A stretch of DNA of 64,000 nt from JAKAJA01 sp037440125 (GCA_037440125.1 JBBIUU010000001.1:1-64000); one strand, 5' to 3'; positions 21,715 through 30,393 are shown, counted from the first letter of the stretch. The notes: a model not told the origin generated them from the letters alone. A program made the numbers and translations.

Positions 21715-23631
21715 GTGAACTCACAGCTTCGGAACCTCATGCTTTGGATCCTCATCTTCGTCGTCATCGCCGCATCCATAGGGCTCCTGCGGAAGGCCAC
21801 CACCAAAGAGGTGGAAATCCCCTTCAGCAAGTTCGACCAGCTCGTGCAGACGGGGCAGGTGAAGACCGCCGTCGTGAAAGGCGCCACGGTCAAGGGCGAG
21901 CTCAAGGACGCCATCGAGGGCGCCACCACCTACACGACGAACCTCCCGCCTGACCTCCAGAACTACACTCCCCAGCTCGTGGCCAAGGGCGTGGACGTCC
22001 GCTCCCAGGAGCCCAACTCGGGGCAGTACTTCTTCGTCCTCGCGTACATCCTGCCCGTGGTCCTCATGATCGGGTTCTGGATCTTCTTCATGCGCCAGAT
22101 GCAGCAGGGCGGGAACAAGGCCTTCTCCTTCGGCAAGTCCAAGGCCCGCCTCATCAACGAGAGCAAGAACAAGATCACCTTCAAGGACGTGGCGGGGATC
22201 GAGGAGGTCAAGGAGGAGCTCTACGAGATCATCGACTTCCTCAAGGACCCGCACAAGTTTCAGAAGCTCGGCGGGAAGATCCCCAAGGGCGTCCTCCTCA
22301 TGGGCTCCCCGGGCACGGGCAAGACGCTCCTCGCCAAGGCCATCGCCGGCGAGGCGGGCGTGCCCTTCTTCTCCATCAGCGGCTCCGAGTTCGTGGAGCT
22401 CTTCGTGGGCGTGGGCGCGAGCCGCGTCCGCGACATGTTCGAGCAGGCCAAGAAGAACGCCCCGTGCATCGTCTTCATCGACGAGATCGACGCCGTGGGG
22501 CGCAACCGCGGCGTGGGCAACCTGGGCGGACACGAGGAGCGGGAGCAGACCCTCAACCAGCTCCTCGTCGAGATGGACGGCTTCGAGGCGAACGAGGGCG
22601 TCATCATCATCGCCGCCACGAACCGGCCCGACGTCCTCGACCAGGCCCTCCTGCGGCCGGGCCGCTTCGACCGCCGCATCGTCGTGCCGCGCCCAGACCT
22701 CAAGGGCCGCACCGAGATCCTCGGCGTGCACGTGCGCTCCCTCAAGGTCGCCGACGGCGTGGACCTCTCCGTGGTGGCCCGCGGGACCCCGGGGTTCTCG
22801 GGCGCCGACCTGGCGAACCTCGCGAACGAGGCCGCCCTCCGCGCCGCGCGCCTGGGCCGCAAGGGCGTGGCCATGGAGGACTTCGAGTTCGCCAAGGACA
22901 AGGTGATGATGGGCAGCGAGCGCCGCTCCCTCATCCTGTCCGAGGAGGACAAGAAGGTCGTCGCCACGCACGAGGCGGGCCACGCGGTGGTGGCGAGCTT
23001 CGTGCCCAACGCCGACCCCATCCACAAGATCACCATCGTCCCGAGGGGCATGGCCCTGGGCCTCACCCAGCAGCTCCCCATGGACGACCGCTACAACTAC
23101 TCCAAGGAGTACCTCGAGGCTGAGATCGCCGTCATGCTCGGCGGCCGCACCGCCGAGGAGCTCCTCATCGGCTCCGTCACGACGGGCGCCGGCAACGACT
23201 TCGAGAAGGCCACGGAGATGGCGCGCAACATGGTCGTGGCGTGGGGCATGAGCGACAAGCTCGGCCCGTTGAGCTACCGCTCCGAGAGCAACCCCTTCGG
23301 GCCCTTCTGGGAGGGCGCCGCGCGGGGCCAGTACAGCGAGCAGACGGCGCGGGAGATCGACGAGGAAGTGAAGGTCATCGTTCTCGCCGCCCAGGAGAAG
23401 GCCCGCCAGATCATCAGCGAGCACAAGGACCAGATGGGCCGGGTCATCCAGGCCCTCCTCGACCGCGAGGTCCTCGACAGGGAGGACTTCCAGGCCCTCC
23501 TCCGGGGCGAGGAGCTCCGCGACCGCACGGGCGAGCCGCCCTCGGACGCCTCCACCCCCAGCGACGGCGTCCCGGCCCCGGCCGGCGACGTGGCGCGCGC
23601 GACGATCTCGCCCGCGCCGGAACCAGCGTAG
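21715..23631 (+). CDS. ftsH: ATP-dependent zinc metalloprotease FtsH
   Basis: A 638-residue membrane AAA+ protease degrading membrane and regulatory proteins. Helix 1 (LMLWILIFVVIAASIGLL), a periplasmic loop and helix 2 (FFVLAYILPVVLMIGFWIFF) precede the AAA domain with Walker A GSPGTGKT (197-204), Walker B CIVFIDEIDAVG and the second region of homology ATNRPDVLDQALLRPGRFDRR. The zinc site is HEAGH (419-423) plus Asp495 (GNDFEKA). GTG 21715 follows AAGGAGATCGA. The C-terminal tail is Pro/Ser rich and variable. Confidence 0.97.
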   Translation: MNSQLRNLMLWILIFVVIAASIGLLRKATTKEVEIPFSKFDQLVQTGQVKTAVVKGATVKGELKDAIEGATTYTTNLPPDLQNYTPQLVAKGVDVRSQEPNSGQYFFVLAYILPVVLMIGFWIFFMRQMQQGGNKAFSFGKSKARLINESKNKITFKDVAGIEEVKEELYEIIDFLKDPHKFQKLGGKIPKGVLLMGSPGTGKTLLAKAIAGEAGVPFFSISGSEFVELFVGVGASRVRDMFEQAKKNAPCIVFIDEIDAVGRNRGVGNLGGHEEREQTLNQLLVEMDGFEANEGVIIIAATNRPDVLDQALLRPGRFDRRIVVPRPDLKGRTEILGVHVRSLKVADGVDLSVVARGTPGFSGADLANLANEAALRAARLGRKGVAMEDFEFAKDKVMMGSERRSLILSEEDKKVVATHEAGHAVVASFVPNADPIHKITIVPRGMALGLTQQLPMDDRYNYSKEYLEAEIAVMLGGRTAEELLIGSVTTGAGNDFEKATEMARNMVVAWGMSDKLGPLSYRSESNPFGPFWEGAARGQYSEQTAREIDEEVKVIVLAAQEKARQIISEHKDQMGRVIQALLDREVLDREDFQALLRGEELRDRTGEPPSDASTPSDGVPAPAGDVARATISPAPEPA

Positions 23632-23633
23632 GG

Positions 23634-23673
23634 ATCGAGTCAACGAGTCAACGAGCCGACGAGCCAACGAAGG
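23634..23673. repeat. Short tandem repeat, GTCAACGA type
   Basis: GAGTCAACGAGTCAACGAGC then CGACGAGCCAACGAAGG: four to five 9-bp units directly after the ftsH stop. No inverted partner before folP. Confidence 0.75.
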
Positions 23674-23737
23674 AAGAGACAAGACGCGGTTTGAACGACA
23701 GCGGACAGGTCCGGTCCCCGATGCAAATGCCGGCACG

Positions 23738-24994
23738 ATGAGCGACAGCGAAAGAACTGCAACACTACGCCGCTCGGGGTTCAACGTGTTCCCGCTGGAC
23801 CTCAGAACCGGCGAGCGCGCGCCTTACCTGCGCGCCCTCGGCGTGAGCGACGAGGGCGTGTCGCACCTCCTGCGCCGCATGGACGCGCTGTGCCTTCGCG
23901 TGGAGGGCCTCGACGCCCGGGCGGCCTCCATCCTGAAGCAGGACCTCCTGTCGTTGGGGGGCGAGGCGGCCCTTCCCGACTCCGTGAGCCGCTTCGTCCA
24001 CGGCCCCGTGACGGCCCTCCTGCTCGGTACGCGCCGCGAGTTCGGCTATCTCGTCAAGGGGCTGAAAGCCCAGCCCTACGGCCTCAAGGGCCTCTCGGCG
24101 GAGATCGAGCACTGCCTGCGCGCGATGGACCGCTCCGGGACGCTCCTCGTCCGGGGGAGGGACCTGCTGAAGGACCGCCCCTACCTCCTCATGGGCGTGG
24201 TCAACGTGACGCCCGATTCCTTCTCCGACGGCGGCCGTTTCCTCGACCCCCCGTCTGCCGCAGCCCACGGCGTGAAGCTTGCGGAGGAGGGTGCGCACCT
24301 TCTCGACGTGGGCGCCGAATCCACGCGCCCCGGCAGTGCGGGCGTGAGCGCAGAGGAGGAGAGGGCTCGCCTCCTGCCCGTCCTGGAGGGCCTGCGCAAG
24401 GCGTTGCCGGACGTGCCGCTCTCTGTGGACACCACGAAGGCCGAAGTGGCCAAGGCCGCGCTCGACGCGGGCGCGGACCTCGTCAACGACATCTCCGCGG
24501 GCGCCGACCCCGCCATGTTCCCGCTCTGCGCGGAGCGCGGCGCGCCCGTCGTCCTCATGCACATGCGCGGCACCCCCGCGACCATGCAGGCGGAGCCCTA
24601 CTACCGCGACGCGGTGGGCGAAGTGGTGGCTGAGCTCAGGGCGCGCGTCGAGGCCGCCGAAGCCGCCGGGCTGGGCCCCGGGCAGATCGTCGTGGACCCC
24701 GGTTTCGGCTTCGCCAAGCGGCCCCAGGACAATCTGGCCCTCGTGGCGCACCTGGAGGCGCTCGAGGGCCTCGGCCACCCCGTCCTGGTGGGCGCCTCGC
24801 GCAAGAGCACCATCGGCGTCCTCACGGGCGCACCGGTCGGGGACCGCCTCGCGGGGACTCTCGCGCTCCACGCGGCCGCGCTCCTGAAGGGCGCGCGCAT
24901 CCTGCGCGTGCACGACGTGAAGGCGCACGCGCAGGCCATGGCCTGCGCGGCGGCCCTGAAGCAACCGTTCTGTCCCGATTCCGACCGGGGCTGA
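23738..24994 (+). CDS. folP: Dihydropteroate synthase with N-terminal extension
   Basis: A 418-residue protein. The TIM-barrel DHPS starts at about residue 150 (Met152 in LLMGVVNVTPDSFSDGGRF) and has the pterin and pABA site motifs DVGAESTRPGS, LSVDTTKAEVAKAALDAGADLVNDISA, VLMHMRGTP, VDPGFGFAKRPQDN and VGASRKSTIG. It joins dihydropterin pyrophosphate with p-aminobenzoate in folate synthesis. The first 150 residues are an extra domain that I cannot name; the open frame and codon pattern suggest it is real. It follows ftsH by 106 nt, including a repeat. Confidence 0.93.
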   Translation: MSDSERTATLRRSGFNVFPLDLRTGERAPYLRALGVSDEGVSHLLRRMDALCLRVEGLDARAASILKQDLLSLGGEAALPDSVSRFVHGPVTALLLGTRREFGYLVKGLKAQPYGLKGLSAEIEHCLRAMDRSGTLLVRGRDLLKDRPYLLMGVVNVTPDSFSDGGRFLDPPSAAAHGVKLAEEGAHLLDVGAESTRPGSAGVSAEEERARLLPVLEGLRKALPDVPLSVDTTKAEVAKAALDAGADLVNDISAGADPAMFPLCAERGAPVVLMHMRGTPATMQAEPYYRDAVGEVVAELRARVEAAEAAGLGPGQIVVDPGFGFAKRPQDNLALVAHLEALEGLGHPVLVGASRKSTIGVLTGAPVGDRLAGTLALHAAALLKGARILRVHDVKAHAQAMACAAALKQPFCPDSDRG

Positions 24995-25012
24995 CGAGCC
25001 CCGGCCCCAGTC

Positions 25013-25600
25013 TCAAGAAAAGGTCGCTGCGGTGCACTGCTGGCGGAGGATGGCCTCCGCCTGGGGGTAGTTCTGGGCCGTGCAGTAGAGCCCGATGGGC
25101 TTCTGGAGGGTGCCGCCCTTCACGAGGATGTACTTCCGGCCGGGCCGAAGCTTCACCTTGGAGACCTCGCCGTAGGGGATGAAGACGAAGGCTTCCGACT
25201 TGGCCAGCATCCCGGCACCCATGGCGGCCGCGTTGCCCGCCAGGAGTCCCATCCAGAAGGCCGCGTCCCCGGCACCGCGGGCGGCCTTGCCCGAGATACT
25301 GCGCACGCCCCGCGTGGTGAGCGCGAAGCTCACACGGAAGCCTCCGAAGAGGTCCACCACGATTCCCACCAAGAGGAAGATGACCATGAAGAAGGTGAAG
25401 ATACCCGCCCCGATGGCCAGGGCCCACGGACTCTTGCTGATGGCCAGCATGAGCGCCGTGAAGAGGCACGTGCTGATGCCGAAGGCCGCCAGGACCCCGA
25501 GCCACACGGAGGGGTTCAGAAGGATGCGGACCCGACTCTCCCACGACAGCCAGAGTTGCTCCGGCTCGCCCGTTTGCGCCACCGTCGGATCGTCCGCCAT
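25013..25600 (-). CDS. Small membrane protein of unknown function
   Basis: Family not recognised. The 195-residue product has two adjacent hydrophobic helices (GVLAAFGISTCLFTALMLAI and ALAIGAGIFTFFMVIFLLVGIVVDLF), then a soluble C-terminal half with basic beta-type sequence (EVSKVKLRPGRKYILVKGGTLQKPIGLYC). The layout resembles small bacterial proteins with a two-helix anchor and a PH-like or similar domain, but this is only a guess. ATG 25600 follows GGGAGGGGACC. Converges with folP. Confidence 0.75.
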   Translation of the reverse strand: MADDPTVAQTGEPEQLWLSWESRVRILLNPSVWLGVLAAFGISTCLFTALMLAISKSPWALAIGAGIFTFFMVIFLLVGIVVDLFGGFRVSFALTTRGVRSISGKAARGAGDAAFWMGLLAGNAAAMGAGMLAKSEAFVFIPYGEVSKVKLRPGRKYILVKGGTLQKPIGLYCTAQNYPQAEAILRQQCTAATFS

Positions 25601-25647
25601 GGTCCCCTCCCGTGCCTTCTATATACCACGGTCAGGGCCTCCGCAGG

Positions 25648-25676
25648 TTGACGGAAAGCCCCAAAACGGCGATACT
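25648..25676 (+). promoter_or_regulatory. Sigma-70 promoter of tRNA-Cys
   Basis: TTGACG (25648-25653, 5 of 6) and GATACT (25671-25676, 4 of 6) are separated by 17 nt, ending 13 nt before the tRNA. Confidence 0.65.
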
Positions 25677-25689
25677 TAGGGGACCGTGG

Positions 25690-25763
25690 GGCGCCGTAGC
25701 CAAGCGGTAAGGCAGGGGCCTGCAAAGCCCTCATCACCGGTTCGATTCCGGTCGGCGCCTCCA
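25690..25763 (+). tRNA. tRNA-Cys (GCA)
   Basis: A 74-nt tRNA with encoded CCA. Acceptor GGCGCCG pairs with CGGCGCC, the discriminator is T (typical of Cys), anticodon loop CTGCAAA gives GCA, and the T arm is CCGGTTCGATTCCGG. A C-rich, T-containing tract (CCCTTTTTCCCC) follows at once and may end transcription. Confidence 0.97.
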
Positions 25764-25830
25764 CCCTTTTTCCCCCATCCTGCACATCACGACCCACCGC
25801 CCAGCACGACCGCCGCGCCTTCGTCGACGC

Positions 25831-25896
25831 GAGACGGAGAGTCGGAGAATCGGAGAGCTGGGGAGATCGAAAGAAGGGACCAAAGAAGGGACCAAG
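25831..25896. repeat. Tandem short repeats, CGGAGAGT and AAGAAGGGACC types
   Basis: GAGACGGAGAGTCGGAGAAT then CGGAGAGCTGGGGAGATCG (25831-25869), followed by two copies of AAGAAGGGACC (25871-25893). This fills most of the 236 nt between tRNA-Cys and the small gene at 26000. Confidence 0.7.
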
Positions 25897-25999
25897 TGCC
25901 TTTCCTGCGCTCAGGGGATGAGGGAGAATGATTGAATTGGAGGAGGCCGTCCGATCGAGGACCCCTCGCCAGCACCACCCGAAAGAAGGGAGCCGCGCG

Positions 26000-26245
26000 A
26001 TGTCCGAATCCTTCTCGTTCCAGATCACCGGCACGGCCGCTGAAGCGGTGGAAAAGGCACGGATTGCCGCGGAGAAGGAGGGTGCCGAGTTCGAGGGCGA
26101 CGTCACGGCGGGGCGCTTCAGCGCCCTCGGCGTCGTGGGTTCCTACAGCATCTCCGGCGACACGGTCGAGGTGGCCATCTCGGAGCGCCCCTTCTTCGCG
26201 CCTCTCTCCCTCGTCGAATCGAAGATCAAGTCGCTCTTCAGATAG
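26000..26245 (+). CDS. Small protein resembling the polyhydroxyalkanoic-acid-system family
   Basis: An 81-residue protein: FQITGTAAEAVEKARIAAEKE, then GDVTAGRFSALGVVGSYSIS, GDTVEVAISERPFF and ESKIKSLFR. The alternating pattern ending in a charged helix is like the PHA_gran_rgn family of small phasin-region proteins, by memory only. ATG 26000 follows AAGGGAG by 7 nt; the frame is open further upstream but lacks a ribosome site. It converges with the beta-lactamase-fold gene. Confidence 0.7.
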   Translation: MSESFSFQITGTAAEAVEKARIAAEKEGAEFEGDVTAGRFSALGVVGSYSISGDTVEVAISERPFFAPLSLVESKIKSLFR

Positions 26246-26270
26246 AGCCCGACGCGGGTCCTTCCCGCGC

Positions 26271-27563
26271 TCACGGGTACTGTGAGAACAAATCCTTGTT
26301 CGGCCACCTGGGTACGGCGTTGATGGCGGCCCTCATACCGGGCATGAGTTCGTCGAAGAAGGTGGCGAAGTCGTCGGGCAGCACGTTGAACAGGACCGCG
26401 TAGGAGATGCCGTCCGCCCTCCGGATGAGAAGGGTGGCGTTGCAGCCCGAGAGCGCGCCCGAGTGGCCCCACTCTTCCTGGGGCGTCCCGGGGAACTCCA
26501 CGCCCCACCCGAGCCCGTAGTACTTGGCGGGCGACTGCCCGGGGCCGGGCAGCCCCTGATACTGGGTCATCTTGGCGAGCATCTCGTCGCTCAGGAGCTT
26601 GTCCTGGCCGCCCGAGCCCTCCACCACACGCACGAAGCGCATCAGGTCCATGCCCGACGCGATCCACCCGCCGTGGGAGTCCAGGACCGCGTGAGACCAG
26701 CCCCCGTAGGCTTCAGGCACCCGCCCCAGCGAGGGGAAGACGGCGTCCATCGTGGGCGCTCCGGCGTTCGCGTGGTAGGCCCCCTCGCCGTCGGCCCGCT
26801 GCTCCTTCAGGGTGGCCCCGATCTTCATCCGCCGGACCCCCGCCGGAAGGAGGACCCGGCTGAGGACGCAGTTCTCGTAGCTCATGCCCGTCCGCTTCTC
26901 AAGGATCCGCCCGAGGACGTTGTACCCGAAGTTCGAGTAGGAGTAACGCGTGCCCGGCGTGAACTGCAGGGGCTCGCCCATCCAGAAGCCGATGACCGAT
27001 CGCGCGTCGGGCGGCGAGGGCGTGCCCAGGGCCTGCGCGATCTGGAGGGACGCGAACTGCGGGTCCCCGGCCTCGTCGGTCACCCACCCGCCGCTGTGCC
27101 TGAGGAGGTCCCTCACGGTGATCTGGCCCAGCCGGGGATCGGGTGAGCTTCCCACGGGGGGACGGAGGTCGTCGAGGATCTCGAAGGCCCTCTCGTCCAG
27201 GGAGAGCTTGCCCTCCTGGACGAGCTGGAGGATCGCCACCGCCGTGATCGTCTTCGAGACGCTCGCGATCCTGAAGAGGGTCTCGGGCTTGGCCTTCTCT
27301 TTGAGTGCCTTATCGGCGTAGCCGTAGGCGGCGGCATAGACCAGCTTGCCATCCTTCATGACGGCCACCGTGCCGCCGGGAATCTCGTACTTCCTCATGA
27401 GCCCCTTGATGGCCTGGTCGATCTGCGGGATGGCCGCCCGCTCGGTCCGGGCGGGCTCTGCCGCACCTCCGGAGATGGCCGTAGCGACAAAGAGAACCCC
27501 CGCGAACGCGGCGGCCGTGAACCCGAATCCGAGACGACGGAAGACGCTGGATGGTCCGCGCAT
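26271..27563 (-). CDS. Exported serine beta-lactamase/esterase-fold hydrolase
   Basis: A 430-residue protein with a signal peptide (about residues 11-34). Class C beta-lactamase-like motifs: Ser101-Val-Ser-Lys104 (FRIASVSKT), the YSN triad element in TRYSYSNFGYNVLG, and HSG in EEWGHSGALSGC. Members are D-alanyl-peptidases, esterases or beta-lactamases; the sequence does not decide. ATG 27563 follows GGAGGAGGGGGGC. The 105 nt to the next upstream gene are GC-rich, with no clear signal. Confidence 0.88.
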   Translation of the reverse strand: MRGPSSVFRRLGFGFTAAAFAGVLFVATAISGGAAEPARTERAAIPQIDQAIKGLMRKYEIPGGTVAVMKDGKLVYAAAYGYADKALKEKAKPETLFRIASVSKTITAVAILQLVQEGKLSLDERAFEILDDLRPPVGSSPDPRLGQITVRDLLRHSGGWVTDEAGDPQFASLQIAQALGTPSPPDARSVIGFWMGEPLQFTPGTRYSYSNFGYNVLGRILEKRTGMSYENCVLSRVLLPAGVRRMKIGATLKEQRADGEGAYHANAGAPTMDAVFPSLGRVPEAYGGWSHAVLDSHGGWIASGMDLMRFVRVVEGSGGQDKLLSDEMLAKMTQYQGLPGPGQSPAKYYGLGWGVEFPGTPQEEWGHSGALSGCNATLLIRRADGISYAVLFNVLPDDFATFFDELMPGMRAAINAVPRWPNKDLFSQYP

Positions 27564-27668
27564 GCCCCCCTCCTCCACTGGGTGTCTTGGAGCCCCGCCC
27601 CAAATATGGCGACCGGGGGGACAAAAGGGTACTGGCGGGGGGGGAGAACCGGGGGGCCGCCTGCCCCG

Positions 27669-28406
27669 TCACCCGCCCTGCTGGAGGCGGGCGAACTGCC
27701 ACTCGCAGAGGCGTTTGATCCGGTTCAGGACGTTGGCGGTGACGCGGTCGTGGACCCACTCCCAGGGGCGCCCCATGATGCGGCCCCTCGCGGAGCGGGC
27801 CTTGCCGTAGAAGTTGAACCCCACGACCATGAAGAGCTGGGTCTGCTCGCGCTCCCCCTCCTCGGGGATGGAGGAGCGGACGTAGATGGCGAAGATGCCG
27901 ATGGGGTAGCCGCCGCTGCAGGCGTAGAGCATGTAGCGCGCGCTGTCCATCTCCATGGGCGAGGGCACGGGCTGGTAGCGCAGGGCGTTGAGATCGAAGA
28001 GGGGGACGAACCTGAGCCCGAAGAAGCTCCGCTTGAACCCGAAGGGGTAGCGCTTCCAGCCCATGAGGTGGATGTGGACGTTCTGGTTGCACCCGTCCAC
28101 GAGCTCGGCCATGGCCAGGTGGTTGGGCCAGCAACGACCGTCGCCGTTCCACCGGGTGAGCTCCTCGAAGACCACCTTGTTGGGCACCTCGATGCCGATG
28201 CGGTGGATGTTCAGCACCGTGTAGTCGCTCACGTCGATGCCCACGCGCTGCATGATCCGCCGGCTGTACTCCTGGCGCTGGGCGGAGGTGCGGAACGTCA
28301 CCTTCGTGCGGATGGGCGGCCGGGCGAGGAAGTAGGCCCGCAGGTCCGAGAGCACGCCGCCGCTCGGACCCGGGGGCCCCTCTTTCTTCCGTCCGCCTCC
28401 CGCCAT
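27669..28406 (-). CDS. Conserved-looking protein of unknown function
   Basis: Family not recognised. The 245-residue product has no signal peptide or helix anchor. It is rich in aromatic residues and beta-type patches: YTVLNIHRIGIEVPNKVVFE, WPNHLAMAELVDGCNQNVHI, LMGWKRYPFGFKRSFFGL and LFMVVGFNFYGKARSARGRI. A START-like or DUF1990-like lipid-binding fold is conceivable but unproven. ATG 28406 follows GGGAGAGGGCC; GTG 28421 is possible. Confidence 0.7.
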   Translation of the reverse strand: MAGGGRKKEGPPGPSGGVLSDLRAYFLARPPIRTKVTFRTSAQRQEYSRRIMQRVGIDVSDYTVLNIHRIGIEVPNKVVFEELTRWNGDGRCWPNHLAMAELVDGCNQNVHIHLMGWKRYPFGFKRSFFGLRFVPLFDLNALRYQPVPSPMEMDSARYMLYACSGGYPIGIFAIYVRSSIPEEGEREQTQLFMVVGFNFYGKARSARGRIMGRPWEWVHDRVTANVLNRIKRLCEWQFARLQQGG

Positions 28407-28513
28407 GGCCCTCTCCCTCACCTGCCCCGTCCCGGCCCCGCCGGGGCGGCCATTTTACTCCCCGGGCGGGCGCCGGCAAGAGGACGCGGTGATCTCCCCC
28501 ACGGGCAAAGCGA

Positions 28514-28537
28514 AGCGGCCCGCCGGAGCGGGCCGCT
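28514..28537 (-). terminator. Terminator hairpin of the sigma-factor operon
   Basis: A 10-bp perfect stem, AGCGGCCCGC with GCGGGCCGCT, and loop CGGA. On the minus strand it is followed by TCGCTTTGCCC, a weak T tail. It lies 40 nt past the stop at 28577. Confidence 0.6.
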
Positions 28538-28576
28538 GCAGGGTGGATTCGTTTCGCGCAACGGGTCTGGTGCCGG

Positions 28577-29128
28577 CTAGGGGAGCTTCTCGTCCCCCTC
28601 CTCCGCCTTGGTCCGCTCGCGCGTCCACGAGAAGACGAGCCACGCGCCGAAGGCGATGACCGCGACGGGCCAGAACTTGAGGGTCCACGAGAGGTCGATG
28701 CCGAGGTAGAGCTGCAAGCTGGCCACGACGCCCAGGAGGATGAGGAGGAGGCCCGCCACGAGGCCGCCCTGCCCCGCCTTCGGCAGCTTGGGCAGGTCCT
28801 CCTGGCCCAGGTCCTGCGCGATGCCGAGGTTGATGAGCTGGGCCTGCCGGTAGGCGTCGAGGACGTTGAAGATCCACACGAAGGCGATGACGAAGCCCAG
28901 GACGGGGTGCTCGTGATCCTCGCCGCCGAGCGCCATGAGGCACGCCGCGGCGGTGAAGAAGATGGCGCCCCTCAGGTAGAGGCCGTTGTAGATGTTCCCC
29001 ATGCCCGGGAAGAGGGACAGGAACCCGGCCACGAGGGGCTTCTTGAGGAGGCGCGCCGGCGGGGCGGCCTGGGATTCGGGCGCTCGGGCCTCGGCGATCT
29101 CGGGGTCAATGGGTCGGGCGGCTTCCAT
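28577..29128 (-). CDS. Membrane protein with LiaI/LiaF-like C-terminal helices
   Basis: A 183-residue protein. KKPLVAGFLSLFPGMGNIYNGLYLRGAIFF is like the small TM2/DUF5683-type hairpin, followed by LGFVIAFVWIFNVLDAYRQAQLIN. Two last helices (GLVAGLLLILLGVVASLQLYLG and KFWPVAVIAFGAWLVFSW) resemble the LiaI-LiaF-like module found near envelope-stress regulators. Its ATG lies inside the end of the anti-sigma gene (23-nt overlap), so it is the third gene of the ECF operon and probably a membrane target or sensor of that response. Confidence 0.78.
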   Translation of the reverse strand: MEAARPIDPEIAEARAPESQAAPPARLLKKPLVAGFLSLFPGMGNIYNGLYLRGAIFFTAAACLMALGGEDHEHPVLGFVIAFVWIFNVLDAYRQAQLINLGIAQDLGQEDLPKLPKAGQGGLVAGLLLILLGVVASLQLYLGIDLSWTLKFWPVAVIAFGAWLVFSWTRERTKAEEGDEKLP

Positions 29129-29750
29129 GGGGGGTCTCCTTTCGTTCGGGTGGGGGTGTGGGAGGGGAGGCCTCGGTGGCCCTCTGCTCCTCCCGTTTCG
29201 GTTCGGTGATCCGGCCGAGGAAATCCTCGAGGGTCCGGTTGGCCTTCAGGAATCCGTCGAGAATCCCCTCGCCCGCGCCCAGCAGCGTCTGGGTGCCTCG
29301 GGTCCCGACCTCCTTGAGGACGGCCCCGGCGACGCGGGACGCGGCGGAGAGCGTAGGGTGGTCTGACGGGGTCAGCACGTCCCCGGCCCCCAGCGTCACG
29401 AGCACCGCGAAGACGAGGCTCGCGGCGACGACCTCCGTGGAGCCCGCGGGCGCCCTCCGCCGCGCTGTGGCCAGGCGGGCGTCGGAGGGGATGCGGTAGA
29501 GCTTGGCGCGGAGCTCCGAGGGGAGGGACACCTGCGGCAGAGGCGCGACGGCGGCGCCCTCGACGTCACGCTCGCCGACGCTCGCCAGGCGGAGGCGAAG
29601 GCCCTCCGGCAGGGGCAGCGCGCACCCCGCCGACCCGAAGGACCGGACCGTCAGGGCCCACTCGCGGCAAGGGGCGCACGCCGACTCATGGTCGGTCCGG
29701 CGGGCCGGCTCGAAGTTTTCGCGGAAGAGGGCGCAGGCCTCGCTCAGCAC
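29106..29750 (-). CDS. Zinc-finger anti-sigma factor
   Basis: A 214-residue protein. The N-terminus has the zf-HC2/ZAS pattern His-x3-Cys-x2-Cys (DHESACAPCREW) that clamps the partner ECF sigma factor. One hydrophobic stretch (TEVVAASLVFAVLVTLGAGDVL) is probably a membrane span, with an outer segment and a Pro/Glu-rich tail. It overlaps the sigma gene by 7 nt, so synthesis of the pair is coupled. Expected to hold the sigma factor at the membrane until a signal releases it. Confidence 0.82.
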   Translation of the reverse strand: MLSEACALFRENFEPARRTDHESACAPCREWALTVRSFGSAGCALPLPEGLRLRLASVGERDVEGAAVAPLPQVSLPSELRAKLYRIPSDARLATARRRAPAGSTEVVAASLVFAVLVTLGAGDVLTPSDHPTLSAASRVAGAVLKEVGTRGTQTLLGAGEGILDGFLKANRTLEDFLGRITEPKREEQRATEASPPTPPPERKETPHGSRPTH

Positions 29751-30346
29751 GGCGCGCCTCCCGCTTCGATCCCGGCGGGCCCCGGCGTCAGCCGTCCGCG
29801 GACCACCTCAACCAGGCGCTGGCGCCCCCGGTGGAGCCGCGATTTGAGGGTGCCTACAGGGATGCCGAGATAGGCCGAGGCCTCCTCGAGGGACAGGCCC
29901 TGCAGGTCGCACAGGAGCACCGCCTCGGCGAACTCTTCGGCGAGCTCGGCGAGCCCCGCGTAGACGGCCTCCACGTGCTGGCGCCGCTCGGAGCCCGCCT
30001 CCACGTCTTCATCGGAGGGCAGATGATCGAGGACCTCCGAGGCGACGCGGTGCCACCGGCGCTCCTGGCGCGTCCTGCGGTAGTGGTCGATGCAGAGGTT
30101 GCGCGAGAGCCTCAGCGCCCAGCCCAGGAGCGGGACCTCGCCGCGGTAGGTGCGCAGGTTCTGGAAGAGGCGGAGGAAGATCTCCTGGGTGAGGTCCTCG
30201 GCTTCTTCGCGGGTGCCCGAGAACTGGAGGGCGAGGTTGTAGAGGCGGCGCCCGTGGCGGTCCACGAGGTCGGCCCAGGCCTCCTCCTGCCCCGCGGCGG
30301 CACGGCGGGCGAGGAACAGGTCGGGGTTGGGCGTCTCACCGCTCAT
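29744..30346 (-). CDS. ECF-type RNA polymerase sigma factor
   Basis: A 200-residue sigma-70-family protein with only regions 2 and 4. Region 2: LVDRHGRRLYNLALQFSGTR then EEAEDLTQEIFLRLFQNLRTY and WALRLSRNLCIDHYRRTRQ. Region 4: LLCDLQGLSLEEASAYLGIP then VGTLKSRLHRGRQRL. ATG 30346 follows GAGGAGGTTCC. An ECF-type promoter lies just upstream, so the operon probably activates itself. First gene of sigma, anti-sigma, membrane protein. Confidence 0.95.
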   Translation of the reverse strand: MSGETPNPDLFLARRAAAGQEEAWADLVDRHGRRLYNLALQFSGTREEAEDLTQEIFLRLFQNLRTYRGEVPLLGWALRLSRNLCIDHYRRTRQERRWHRVASEVLDHLPSDEDVEAGSERRQHVEAVYAGLAELAEEFAEAVLLCDLQGLSLEEASAYLGIPVGTLKSRLHRGRQRLVEVVRGRLTPGPAGIEAGGAPC

Positions 30347-30367
30347 GGAACCTCCTCACCCTTGCAT

Positions 30368-30393
30368 GACGACGGGCGGCGAGAAAAGGTTCC
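30368..30393 (-). promoter_or_regulatory. ECF-type promoter (GGAACC-N16-CGTC) of the sigma operon
   Basis: On the minus strand, GGAACC (30393-30388), 16 nt and CGTC (30371-30368) match the classic ECF/sigma-E layout. Transcription would start near 30361, with a 15-nt leader to the ATG at 30346. Confidence 0.65.
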
